Shown here one piece after another: positions 1 through 7,515 of a stretch of DNA of 52,211 nt (its first letter is position 1; every line of letters begins with the position of its first letter). The position numbers were made by a program, and so were the translations under genes. Under the pieces are notes generated by a model. That model worked only from the letters and a program-made list of their open reading frames with translations. It was not told the origin of the DNA and searched no databases. This stretch comes from Clostridiales bacterium (GTDB lineage: Bacteria; Bacillota; Clostridia; Tissierellales; GPF-1): positions 1 to 52,211 of the forward strand of contig JABXKS010000054.1 of assembly GCA_013619125.1 (NCBI GenBank), given 5' to 3'.

Positions 1-166
1 GGTTGCGCAAGGAGTCAAGGGTGATCTCTATGTCGAGATCAGTTCGCCAGAATTGACGGCAGGGTCCGTGATTCAGATACCAAGCACATCGGTTGCTAAT
101 TTTGAGCGTGTACCGGGAATGATGCCGGGAGCCGGCGGTGGCGCTGGTCGTAATAGCGGCAACTAG
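1..166 (+). CDS. HlyD/MacA-family efflux adaptor, C-terminal fragment
   Basis: This is the 3' end of a gene cut by the window edge; codons start at base 2 and the stop is TAG at 164-166. The visible 54 residues contain a beta-barrel-like stretch (GDLYVEISSPELTAGSVIQI) and a glycine-rich low-complexity tail (PGAGGGAGRNSGN), as in C-termini of periplasmic adaptor (membrane fusion) proteins that partner MacB-type ABC exporters. The ATPase gene starts 15 bases downstream behind an AAAGGAG ribosome binding site, so the two are surely one operon. The adaptor assignment rests mainly on this context; the fragment alone is too short for certainty. Confidence 0.6.
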   Translation, partial: VAQGVKGDLYVEISSPELTAGSVIQIPSTSVANFERVPGMMPGAGGGAGRNSGN

Positions 167-181
167 CGAAAAGGAGAAGCC

Positions 182-874
182 ATGTTAGAAATACAATCTT
201 TAGTGAAAGACTATGGAGAAGGTGAAATCCTCGTCCGCGCATTGGATCATATCGATTTAAAGATCAATGAAGGAGAGATGGTTGCGATTATCGGACCATC
301 CGGATCTGGCAAATCGACCTTGATGAATGTTTTGGGGTGTTTGGATCAAGCAACGGAAGGAATTTATGAACTTGACGGAGTGACGGTCGGTTCGCTTTCG
401 GAGGACGAACTCTCTGAGGTTCGGAATAAGAAGATCGGATTTATATTTCAATCCTTTAACCTTTTGGCAAAACTAACGGCGCTTCAAAATGTAGAGCTGC
501 CCATGGTTTACGCAGAAGCGGGAAGGAAGGAACGAAAAGAAATGGCCATGAATGCCTTGGAGAAAGTGAGCCTGGGAGATCGTCATCATCATCGGCCCAA
601 TCAACTTTCCGGTGGACAAAAGCAGCGGGTTGCAGTGGCTCGCGCTTTGGTGAATACACCAGCGATTCTTTTGGCTGATGAACCGACGGGAAATTTGGAT
701 TCTAAATCAACAGAAGACATTTTACGCCTGTTTCAGGCATTGCATCGAGAGGGAAAAACAATCCTGATCGTTACCCATGAAACGGAGGTGGCGAAGCATT
801 GTCAGCGGGTTATTGAAATTCGTGATGGTAAAATCTCCAAGGATTACTATAACAAGGAGGTGACTCAGAAATGA
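182..874 (+). CDS. MacB/LolD-type ABC transporter ATP-binding protein
   Basis: ATPase subunit of a MacB-type ABC transporter, energising an exporter with the permease encoded next. The 230-residue protein has every nucleotide-binding motif: Walker A (GPSGSGKST, about residues 40-48), Q-loop (FIFQSFNLL), signature LSGGQKQR (about 142-149), Walker B with the family hallmark [11 protein letters not shown], and the H-loop (VTHE). The start ATG follows AAAGGAG by a normal spacing. The stop overlaps the permease start (ATGA at 871-874), typical of translational coupling. The separate ATPase and permease genes match the Gram-positive arrangement, unlike the fused MacB of proteobacteria. The cargo cannot be told from sequence. 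Confidence 0.95.
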   Translation: MLEIQSLVKDYGEGEILVRALDHIDLKINEGEMVAIIGPSGSGKSTLMNVLGCLDQATEGIYELDGVTVGSLSEDELSEVRNKKIGFIFQSFNLLAKLTALQNVELPMVYAEAGRKERKEMAMNALEKVSLGDRHHHRPNQLSGGQKQRVAVARALVNTPAILLADEPTGNLDSKSTEDILRLFQALHREGKTILIVTHETEVAKHCQRVIEIRDGKISKDYYNKEVTQK

Positions 875-2067
875 TTGAGTCATTTAGAATTGCTATGCAA
901 GCCATTGCATCCAATAAGATGCGTTCCCTCTTAACCATGCTGGGAATTATCATCGGGATTGCATCGGTGGTGGCGATTGTCTCTATCGGCAATGGCACAC
1001 AAGCCAGTTTGGAAGAGAGTTTTGCAGAACTGGGAACCGATTCAATCTCTTTACAGACCGCGAGGAATACCAAGCTTTCTCCGGGAGAAGAGTTTACAAT
1101 GACAGATGTCGAAGCCATTGCGGACCGGTTTGAAGATGAAGTGACCTATGTTCTGCCGAATATTTCGGGACAAGCAACGATTCAAGCGGATATTGATGAC
1201 GCTGGTGTCAGTGTGAACGGAACCATTGCCGAAGGTGATGTCATTAATAACCTGGAAATGGTGTCTGGACGCTTTTTGATGGATCACGAGGTTGATGAGT
1301 ATCGAAACAGCATTGTCATCGGGGACGATCTGGCAGAAGAATTATTCGGCGAAGCGCAAGCAGTTGGCGAAACCATTCATCTGAAAAGAGGCAATACAAC
1401 AACCGGATATTTGGTAGTTGGCGTCTATGAAGCCCAGGAAAGCGTGATGGGATTTACGGGTTATACAATTTATGCGCCCTATACAACCATCGAAAAAATC
1501 ATGCACTTCAATGGCAAGGTTCCCAGCATTACGGTCAAATTGGAGCAGGATGTGGATGTCAATGATTTTGGATCAAGGATGATTGCATTTATGGAAGCGC
1601 GTAAAGGGAACGTTGGTGAGGGTAAATATGACACCTTTAGTGCCGAGTCGATCATGGAAATGGCGTCCGAGATGCTTGGGCTTTTGACAACAGTGATTTC
1701 GGCCATTGCGGCAATCTCCCTTTTGGTTGGCGGGATCGGCGTTATGAATATCATGCTGGTATCCGTAACGGAACGGATTCGAGAGATTGGCATCCGAAAG
1801 GCGTTGGGCGCGAAACGCTCTGCGATTTTGCAGCAGTTCTTGATTGAAGCAGTCGTAATTACGTTAATTGGTGGTATCATCGGCATTGTATTGGGAGCCG
1901 TGATGGGGAGTGTCGCCGGTAATTTGTTGGATATGAAGGCCACAATTTCTTTGGATGCGGTATTGATCGCAACGGGATTCTCGATGCTGATTGGGATTTT
2001 CTTTGGACTGTACCCCGCAAACCGTGCGGCGAAATTGGATCCAATTGAAGCCTTAAGACATGAATAA
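871..2067 (+). CDS. MacB-type ABC transporter permease (MacB_PCD + FtsX)
   Basis: Permease of the preceding ABC ATPase. The 398-residue protein has the MacB layout: an N-terminal transmembrane helix after a short cytoplasmic lead (LTMLGIIIGIASVVAIVSI, about residues 22-40), a large extracytoplasmic domain of roughly 220 residues, and three C-terminal helices with the FtsX-type motif (GGIGVMNIMLVSVTERIREI) and the coupling-helix sequence GIRKALGAKR. MacB-type transporters work by mechanotransmission on substrates outside the membrane. AAGGAGG at 854-860 serves the ATG at 871, inside the upstream gene. With the adaptor and the TolC-like gene at 4558 it could form an export complex; substrates might be peptides or antibiotics. 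Confidence 0.93.
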   Translation: MIESFRIAMQAIASNKMRSLLTMLGIIIGIASVVAIVSIGNGTQASLEESFAELGTDSISLQTARNTKLSPGEEFTMTDVEAIADRFEDEVTYVLPNISGQATIQADIDDAGVSVNGTIAEGDVINNLEMVSGRFLMDHEVDEYRNSIVIGDDLAEELFGEAQAVGETIHLKRGNTTTGYLVVGVYEAQESVMGFTGYTIYAPYTTIEKIMHFNGKVPSITVKLEQDVDVNDFGSRMIAFMEARKGNVGEGKYDTFSAESIMEMASEMLGLLTTVISAIAAISLLVGGIGVMNIMLVSVTERIREIGIRKALGAKRSAILQQFLIEAVVITLIGGIIGIVLGAVMGSVAGNLLDMKATISLDAVLIATGFSMLIGIFFGLYPANRAAKLDPIEALRHE

Positions 2068-2168
2068 AAGAGTTTGCTTGCAAACTCAGACCCGAAAAAT
2101 GAGAGCGCGTGATAACAAGCGTCGACCCGAGATGGAAAGAGTTTGCTTGCAAGCACCGACCCGAAGAA
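2068..2168 (+). repeat. Three imperfect ~34-base tandem repeats after the ABC operon
   Basis: Three tandem units each end in GACCCGA (2089-2095, 2124-2130, 2158-2164), 34-35 bases apart. Units 1 and 3 also share AGAGTTTGCTTGCAA. Unit 1 contains a perfect hairpin, GAGTTTG (2070-2076), CTTG loop, CAAACTC (2081-2087), three bases after the permease stop. No T-run follows, so it is not a standard intrinsic terminator. The remainder up to 2308 shows nothing else that I can name. Confidence 0.55.
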
Positions 2169-2308
2169 AAAACAACGGCTAACGAGCTAGAATGCAAGTA
2201 ACAATCCGAATTGGAAAACGCGAGTTTCGTACACAACAGTGACTTGAATAAGTCTAGAGTAAATAGAGTAGTGCCCGATGGATAGGTTTCTGAAGGATCG
2301 GAGTGCTG

Positions 2309-2317
2309 TGATATAAT
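2309..2317 (+). promoter_or_regulatory. Extended -10 promoter for the two-component system
   Basis: TG (2309-2310), one base, then a perfect TATAAT (2312-2317) forms an extended -10 element; no good -35 is visible, as is usual for this class. Transcription would start near 2324, which would leave the AGGAG at 2321-2325 out of the mRNA and favours the GTG start at 2357 for the kinase. Confidence 0.6.
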
Positions 2318-2356
2318 AGAAGGAGAATTTTGGAAATGGGAAAGGGAGTTAATTGC

Positions 2357-3748
2357 GTGAAAAAAGTAAAATTGAACCGAAGATTGATTCAAGTATATTT
2401 TCTTGCCGTGATTATGCCTTTCCTCGTTTTCTTTGTCATGATGGGGCTATTTTCTCAGTCCACCATGGGGCAATTGGAAAAGGAAGTGACCCAGTTTTAT
2501 GAGAATGCCGAGGCGACCAGTCAATCCTTTCAAGAAATAATGATTCTTGAGTTGGAAGAGCTAGAGGCAGGGCGTACCAAGGGATTTGAAGAGAGGGCGA
2601 AGAGATTGGCCAATCTTCCCTTGAATGAATTGACATTACAGGTAGGAGCCGACAATTATTATTTTCAATTTTCCCGTGTTCCATTTAAAGTGCATAGCTT
2701 GGGTTTGACGGGTTCCTTCACATTGACGGATGGAACGCCAGTGGAATATTCCCTCAACTTTGCTTCTGTGATTCAACGCCAAATGATTGATAAAGCGCGC
2801 GCGGTCACCTTACGAAATGGAACGACAATCTTATTGGCCTATTTTGCATTGAATTTGTTTTTCTTCTATAAGATTGCCAAGATGATGCGTGGCTCATTTA
2901 ATGAGATGAAGGGAGCCACTCGGAAGATTCAAGAAGGAAACTTTGATTTCGATTTTCCGGAATCGAGCATTGATGAAGTGACAGAAATGTATGACTCCTT
3001 TGATGAAATGCGGTTGCAATTAAAGAAGTCCCAGGAATTGCAACGACAATACGAACAGAACCGCAAAGAGTTGATCGTGAATATTTCCCATGACTTAAAG
3101 ACGCCGTTGACCTCGATCAATGGTTACGTGCAGGGAATTCTGGATGGGGTTGCCGATACGGAAGAGAAGCAAGAACGTTATTTGCGGGTGATTGCAGGCA
3201 ATGCGAAAGAAATGGAACATTTGATTGAAGACTTGTTTTTGATTTCAAAATTGGATATCGATCAATTGCCGATGCGGACTGATCCCATTGACATGGTGCC
3301 CTACCTGCAGGATTGTGTATTGGACTGGCAATTTATTTTGCAGCGGGAGGAGATGTCGATCTCTTTGGAAACAGAACTGGAGGACGCACATATTGTTGGT
3401 GATCGGGAACAATTGAAACGGGTCATTAATAATATTGTGAATAATAGTGTCAAACATCTGAAACCGAATGGAAGCATTGGGATTCAGTTGCGAAAGGAAG
3501 ACGGCGGTTTTGTTGTTGCCCTTCGAGACACGGGTGTTGGAATTGCACAGGATAAACTGGGGCATATCTTTGATAAGTTTTATCGCACCGATGCGGAACG
3601 CAATCGAAGAATCGCGGGAAGCGGATTGGGTTTGGCGATATCGAAAGAGATTGTTCAACGCATGGGCGGTATTATTTGGGCAGACAGCAAACTGGGAGAG
3701 GGAACAACCATTTCCTTCTATTTGCCGCAGCGGGAGGAAAAGAAATGA
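2357..3748 (+). CDS. Membrane sensor histidine kinase
   Basis: Sensor kinase, partner of the next gene. From the GTG at 2357 it has 463 residues: a first transmembrane helix (about residues 12-33), an extracytoplasmic sensor of about 115 residues, a second helix (about 155-173), HAMP, HisKA with the phospho-accepting His near residue 245 (NISHDLKTPLTS), and HATPase_c with N-box (NNIVNNSVKH), G1 (DTGVGI) and G2 (GSGLGLAI). Start choice: GTG 2357 has GGGAG eight bases upstream and lies downstream of the probable transcription start; the alternative ATG at 2336 would add seven residues. Its stop overlaps the regulator start (ATGA). The position between the MacB-type transporter and the TolC-like gene suggests that it controls one or both. 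Confidence 0.93.
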   Translation: MKKVKLNRRLIQVYFLAVIMPFLVFFVMMGLFSQSTMGQLEKEVTQFYENAEATSQSFQEIMILELEELEAGRTKGFEERAKRLANLPLNELTLQVGADNYYFQFSRVPFKVHSLGLTGSFTLTDGTPVEYSLNFASVIQRQMIDKARAVTLRNGTTILLAYFALNLFFFYKIAKMMRGSFNEMKGATRKIQEGNFDFDFPESSIDEVTEMYDSFDEMRLQLKKSQELQRQYEQNRKELIVNISHDLKTPLTSINGYVQGILDGVADTEEKQERYLRVIAGNAKEMEHLIEDLFLISKLDIDQLPMRTDPIDMVPYLQDCVLDWQFILQREEMSISLETELEDAHIVGDREQLKRVINNIVNNSVKHLKPNGSIGIQLRKEDGGFVVALRDTGVGIAQDKLGHIFDKFYRTDAERNRRIAGSGLGLAISKEIVQRMGGIIWADSKLGEGTTISFYLPQREEKK

Positions 3749-4437
3749 AAAGGATACTCATTATAGAAGACGATAAAAGTATTGCGGAATTGGAGCGGGA
3801 TTATCTGGAGATCAATGGATTTGCTGTAGAGATCGCTTTCGATGGAACCAAGGGTCTCGACAAGGTAATGCGCAAAGAATATGATTTGGTTCTTTTGGAT
3901 CTGATGTTGCCCGGCATTGATGGGTATACCTTATGCAAGAGGATTCGAGAGACCAAGGAGATTCCAGTGATTATGGTGACTGCAAAAACTGCAGATATCG
4001 ACAAAATTCGTGGACTGGGACTCGGCGCGGATGATTATATGACGAAACCGTTCAGCCCACAGGAATTGGTTGCGCGAGTGAAGTCTCATATCGCTCGATA
4101 TGAACGATTGACCAAGGTGAATCCATTGGAAGATGGTGGCATAAAAATTGGAGAGCTTTTCATCAATGATCTTTCTCGTGAGGTCTTGCTCGGCGAGGAG
4201 TCGATTGCTTTGACGGCAAAAGAATTTGACTTGCTCTTTTTCTTGGCATCGAATCCAGGCATCGTATTTTCTAAGGAGCGTCTTTTTGAACGGCTATGGG
4301 ACGCGGCGGCTTTGGGAGAAATTGCGACGGTTGCAGTCCATGTCGGACGAATCCGCGAAAAAATTGAAAAAGACCCCTCTCAGCCGCAATTTATAGAAAC
4401 GGTTTGGGGCGTTGGCTATCGATTTCGAAAAAAATAG
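3745..4437 (+). CDS. OmpR/PhoB-family response regulator
   Basis: Response regulator of the preceding kinase, 230 residues. The receiver domain has the acidic pair (E8, D9, D10), phospho-acceptor Asp near residue 52 (LVLLDLMLPG), the conserved Thr (VMVTAKT) and Lys (YMTKPF). The C-terminal half is a winged-helix DNA-binding domain ending in the family signature VWGVGYRF. The ATG overlaps the kinase stop by four bases and GGGAGG lies six bases upstream, so this start is preferred over the in-frame upstream extension, which would lie within the kinase gene. It probably binds near its own promoter and perhaps at the inverted repeat upstream of the TolC-like gene. Confidence 0.94.
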   Translation: MKRILIIEDDKSIAELERDYLEINGFAVEIAFDGTKGLDKVMRKEYDLVLLDLMLPGIDGYTLCKRIRETKEIPVIMVTAKTADIDKIRGLGLGADDYMTKPFSPQELVARVKSHIARYERLTKVNPLEDGGIKIGELFINDLSREVLLGEESIALTAKEFDLLFFLASNPGIVFSKERLFERLWDAAALGEIATVAVHVGRIREKIEKDPSQPQFIETVWGVGYRFRKK

Positions 4438-4440
4438 GTG

Positions 4441-4493
4441 AATATAAAGGAGTTCATAATTCGTTAAAACTCTCTTATTAACTTCTTTATATT
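4441..4493 (+). promoter_or_regulatory. Inverted repeat overlapping a promoter
   Basis: AATATAAAGGAGTT (4441-4454) and AACTTCTTTATATT (4480-4493) are complementary at 13 of 14 positions with a 25-base spacer. A plausible SigA promoter uses the second arm: TTAACT (4478-4483), 17 bases, TAGAAT (4501-4506). This could be a protein-binding operator for the TolC-like gene, or a hairpin ending the upstream operon; there is no T-run. Confidence 0.45.
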
Positions 4494-4557
4494 TATCAGA
4501 TAGAATACAAGAAGAGTGAGCAAGGAATGAACGAGAAACAATAACGAGGAGGAAAAC

Positions 4558-5859
4558 ATGAAACGATTGGTATTCTTTTTATCCGCGGTAGTCGTTGTTG
4601 CGGGTACGGCAACAGCGCAAGGTGTTGGATATGGATTAGAGATGGAAATCACAATGGATCAGGCGATTATAGCCGCTGCGGAAAAGGATCATCGACCGCA
4701 GATTTGGGAAATGCGGATTGAAGATTCATTGGAAGATTATGAGGATGTGTTGGAGGATTCGGAAGATGCAATTGGCCGGAACTATGCCAATGAAGAAAGA
4801 TGGAGCCAGAAGTCCATGCAGAATAAGAAGGAGATCTACCTGATTCCCTTGATGAATTGGTATGGATTGACTGGTTACGAAACCTCTGCTTTGGTTCAGG
4901 AGCAAGAGACAAAAGCTGATGCTGCGGATGCGTGGATGAATCTTTACGTCGCGCAAAAGCAGCAAGAACAGTCTGGTCGGGAATTCGAATTGGCGAAGTT
5001 GGAATTGGAAGCCTTGCAAATCCGAGAAAAAGCCGGTGCTGTAATCACGTCTCAAGTCAATGCGCAAGCCTTGGCGGTTCTTCAACAGGAGCTGGTGGTG
5101 CAACAGGCAGCGCAAGATGTGGAATTGGCGGCAAAAAAATTGACGTACTGGACTGGACTGGAAGTGGATGCGGAGTCTGAATTGGGTACACCTAAAATGA
5201 CACGAAGCATTTACGCCATTCCGCAAGTGGAAAAGTATGTGGAAGAGAATTTGCTTGTGTCGGATGCGGTGTGGAATTCTCTATACAGCTATGAAACGAC
5301 GGTTTTAAATATTCAGGCCATTGAAGATGGATTCCGCGGCCCGGATTTTGAAGAAAATCAACCGGATTCTTATCAGACCTATGTGATTGATCAAATGGAG
5401 GGCGCATTTGCCTTGGAAGAAGCCTTGGTAAACGGAGAACAAGCACTTTTGGGCGAGTTGAATAACTTGGAAAACAAATCCCTGAATGCGATCAATCAAA
5501 AGACGAATCGCGAGAATCGCGAGAAGGAATGGGCTGCTGCTGAGATTCGATATCAAGCCGGTGCCATCAGCACAGTGGAGTATGAAACCGCTAGACTGAA
5601 CTTGGAGAAGGCGAAACTTTCGGAAGTGGAAGCGGTCTATGCGTGGAACAAGGCCGTTGCAAGCGACAAACGCCAACAGGCAATCTATGGGAAACGCATG
5701 GAAAGCATGGATGAAGCGTGGATGGACGATATGAAAATGCAGGTTGCCTCTTGGGCTTATGATCTGGACTCCGTGCACGCGGATACCGATGAAGCCTACA
5801 TTGATTGGATCCTAATCAAGAATGGCATTTCCCCATCGATTTTAGATGAAGACGAATAA
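4558..5859 (+). CDS. Secreted TolC-like coiled-coil protein
   Basis: A 433-residue exported protein. The N-terminus is a signal peptide (KR, then a hydrophobic core of about 13 residues, then an ATAQG-type cleavage region near residue 21). The mature part is almost entirely helical and coiled-coil, rich in Glu, Gln and Ala, with two similarly built halves. Phrases such as LEALQIREKAGAVITSQVNA and IRYQAGAISTVEYETARLNL, one in each half, correspond to the repeated helix-turn region of outer-membrane efflux (TolC) proteins. Monoderm Clostridia do encode TolC-like proteins of unknown role. AGGAGG lies just before the ATG. With the MacA/MacB genes upstream it suggests a cell-envelope export assembly, but no beta-barrel strands are obvious to me. 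Confidence 0.65.
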   Translation: MKRLVFFLSAVVVVAGTATAQGVGYGLEMEITMDQAIIAAAEKDHRPQIWEMRIEDSLEDYEDVLEDSEDAIGRNYANEERWSQKSMQNKKEIYLIPLMNWYGLTGYETSALVQEQETKADAADAWMNLYVAQKQQEQSGREFELAKLELEALQIREKAGAVITSQVNAQALAVLQQELVVQQAAQDVELAAKKLTYWTGLEVDAESELGTPKMTRSIYAIPQVEKYVEENLLVSDAVWNSLYSYETTVLNIQAIEDGFRGPDFEENQPDSYQTYVIDQMEGAFALEEALVNGEQALLGELNNLENKSLNAINQKTNRENREKEWAAAEIRYQAGAISTVEYETARLNLEKAKLSEVEAVYAWNKAVASDKRQQAIYGKRMESMDEAWMDDMKMQVASWAYDLDSVHADTDEAYIDWILIKNGISPSILDEDE

Positions 5860-5925
5860 CGTATAGAATCACCGCTTCATCAGTGCTAGATGAAGACGAA
5901 TAACGTATAGAATCAGCGCTTCATC
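5843..5925 (+). repeat. 44-base tandem duplication of the gene's 3' end
   Basis: The unit beginning TAGATGAAGACGAATAACG at 5843 is repeated at 5887 with one mismatch in the 39 comparable bases. The first copy includes the last codons and stop of the TolC-like gene, the second is untranslated. Each copy can fold with GATGAAG pairing to CTTCATC. Confidence 0.85.
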
Positions 5926-5955
5926 GATCAAGGATGAGGATTAATTCATAAATTG

Positions 5956-5985
5956 TTGAAACACACGTTTCAATTTCTTCATAAA
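5956..5985 (+). promoter_or_regulatory. Palindrome and likely promoter upstream of htrA-like gene
   Basis: TTGAAAC (5956-5962), ACAC, GTTTCAA (5967-5973) is a perfect 7+7 inverted repeat. Its first six bases are a good -35 (TTGAAA), with CATAAA (5980-5985) as a weak -10 after 18 bases. A regulator bound here would block the promoter. Confidence 0.5.
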
Positions 5986-6027
5986 GGTGCAGTATCATAC
6001 GAGTATCATCTGTTGAAGGAGGTTCGC

Positions 6028-7401
6028 ATGGACGAAAAAAAAGAACGAGGAAGAGATGGGAATATTCCGGAAAACGGAGAAACTGATGATCAAGAAGTGA
6101 AGTCTTTTGACGTCGAAACAGAGGACGCAGAAGAAGTGGATCATGATGTTCAAGTGACAGATCCGGAGCAATCGGACGAAGCGAGTGATGAAATCGAAAA
6201 TATCGATGAAGATTCAGTTCATGAAGAAACATTTTCATGGGAGGAATTGGAGCCTGAGCCGAAGAAGCCGAAACGAAAGGGTCTGCGAGGTATCGCACTG
6301 TTTCTGGTCTTTGTTTTGATTTTTTCAACCGGCTATGGTCTTGGTTCCGGCATTGCGGGACTTCGCGCATCGCGAACGAGTGCTCCTTATGAGGCACCGA
6401 AGAGTGAGGCGGAAACAGTGACTCCGGTAGTCGTGAATCGAGCGCCCAATTTGATCGTCGATATTGTGGACCGTGTCGGTCCGTCAATCGTTGCGATTCA
6501 AACTGAGGTTGTAGGTATCGATGCTTTTGGCAATGCTCAGCTAGGCCAGAGCGCCGGCTCGGGTGTTGTATTTGATCGACGAAATGATGAGTTGCTTCTT
6601 TTAACCAATCAACATGTGATTGAAGGGGCGCGAGCCATTCAAGTGACCTTTGAAGATGGTGTGACCGTACCGGCAGAGTTGATTGGAGCCGATCCGGAAA
6701 CGGATCTGGCTGTATTGAAACTGAGTCGAGACGATTTTAAAGATCCGGCGGACTTCGAGCGTGTTAAAACCGTGCCTTTTGGAAATTCCTCCGAGGTGCG
6801 ATCGGGTGAAATTGCGATTGCGATTGGAAATCCATTGGGGCTTGGCAATTCAGTCACCCAGGGGATTATCAGCTCTGAGCAACGCGAGATATCCACCAAC
6901 GGCCGATCGTCGGTATCGCTGATTCAAACCGATGCAGCAATCAATCCTGGGAACAGCGGCGGTGCTTTGTTGAACGATCGAGGGGAACTGATTGGCATCA
7001 ACACCATCAAAATTGCCGATGAGAAGGTGGAGGGAATCGGATTTGCGATTCCAATCAATCATGCGATTCCGATTCTGGAACAATTGGTGGAAAATGGCGA
7101 AGTTGCCAGACCCTATATCGGAATCATTGGGGAAGCCTTGGGCGCTGAACGTGCAGAGTCATGGGGCGTTCCAGAAGGTGTATTATTGGTTCGCGTATTG
7201 ATGGGAACCCCTGCGCGTGAAGCTGGGTTAAAAGCCGGTGACATCATCACGGAATTTGATGGAAAACGGATCACAACCATGGAAGCCTTGCTAGGTCAGC
7301 TGTATTTTAAAAAGGTTGGCGAAGTGGTGACGGTGAAAGGATACCGCGATGACACGGAAATTAGTGTCACGTTAAAATTAGCCCAACGAGCAGAGGAATA
7401 A
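6028..7401 (+). CDS. HtrA/DegP-family membrane-anchored serine protease
   Basis: Envelope quality-control protease of 457 residues from the ATG at 6028, which follows GAAGGAGG by a normal spacing. Domains: a long acidic cytoplasmic lead (about 1-85), one transmembrane helix (about 88-108), an S1C trypsin-like domain with the full triad (His in TNQHVIEG near 196, Asp in DPETDLAVLK near 226, Ser in NPGNSGGALL near 310) and one C-terminal PDZ domain (about 360-450). The layout matches HtrA/YkdA/YyxA of Firmicutes. It stands alone between a palindromic promoter region and a strong terminator. The unusual feature is the highly acidic N-terminal tail, which is longer than in most relatives I recall. 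Confidence 0.95.
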   Translation: MDEKKERGRDGNIPENGETDDQEVKSFDVETEDAEEVDHDVQVTDPEQSDEASDEIENIDEDSVHEETFSWEELEPEPKKPKRKGLRGIALFLVFVLIFSTGYGLGSGIAGLRASRTSAPYEAPKSEAETVTPVVVNRAPNLIVDIVDRVGPSIVAIQTEVVGIDAFGNAQLGQSAGSGVVFDRRNDELLLLTNQHVIEGARAIQVTFEDGVTVPAELIGADPETDLAVLKLSRDDFKDPADFERVKTVPFGNSSEVRSGEIAIAIGNPLGLGNSVTQGIISSEQREISTNGRSSVSLIQTDAAINPGNSGGALLNDRGELIGINTIKIADEKVEGIGFAIPINHAIPILEQLVENGEVARPYIGIIGEALGAERAESWGVPEGVLLVRVLMGTPAREAGLKAGDIITEFDGKRITTMEALLGQLYFKKVGEVVTVKGYRDDTEISVTLKLAQRAEE

Positions 7402-7435
7402 TCATCTGTTTCATGATAAATCTCCCTTAGAGTAG

Positions 7436-7467
7436 GACCGCGGCAATCCGCGGTCTTCTCGTTTTTT
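7436..7467 (+). terminator. Intrinsic terminator after the htrA-like gene
   Basis: GACCGCGG (7436-7443), CAAT loop, CCGCGGTC (7448-7455), then a T-rich tail ending in TTTTTT (7462-7467). Confidence 0.9.
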
Positions 7468-7515
7468 AAAGGGGAGTATGATATAATAAAACGAATTCAA
7501 AAACGGGGTGAAAAC

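Noticed and set aside
1479-2392. Long minus-strand frames opposite the ABC permease
   Set aside because: Shadow frames without SD, with serine-rich low-complexity products and overlap of a clear gene; the same applies to other antisense frames throughout.
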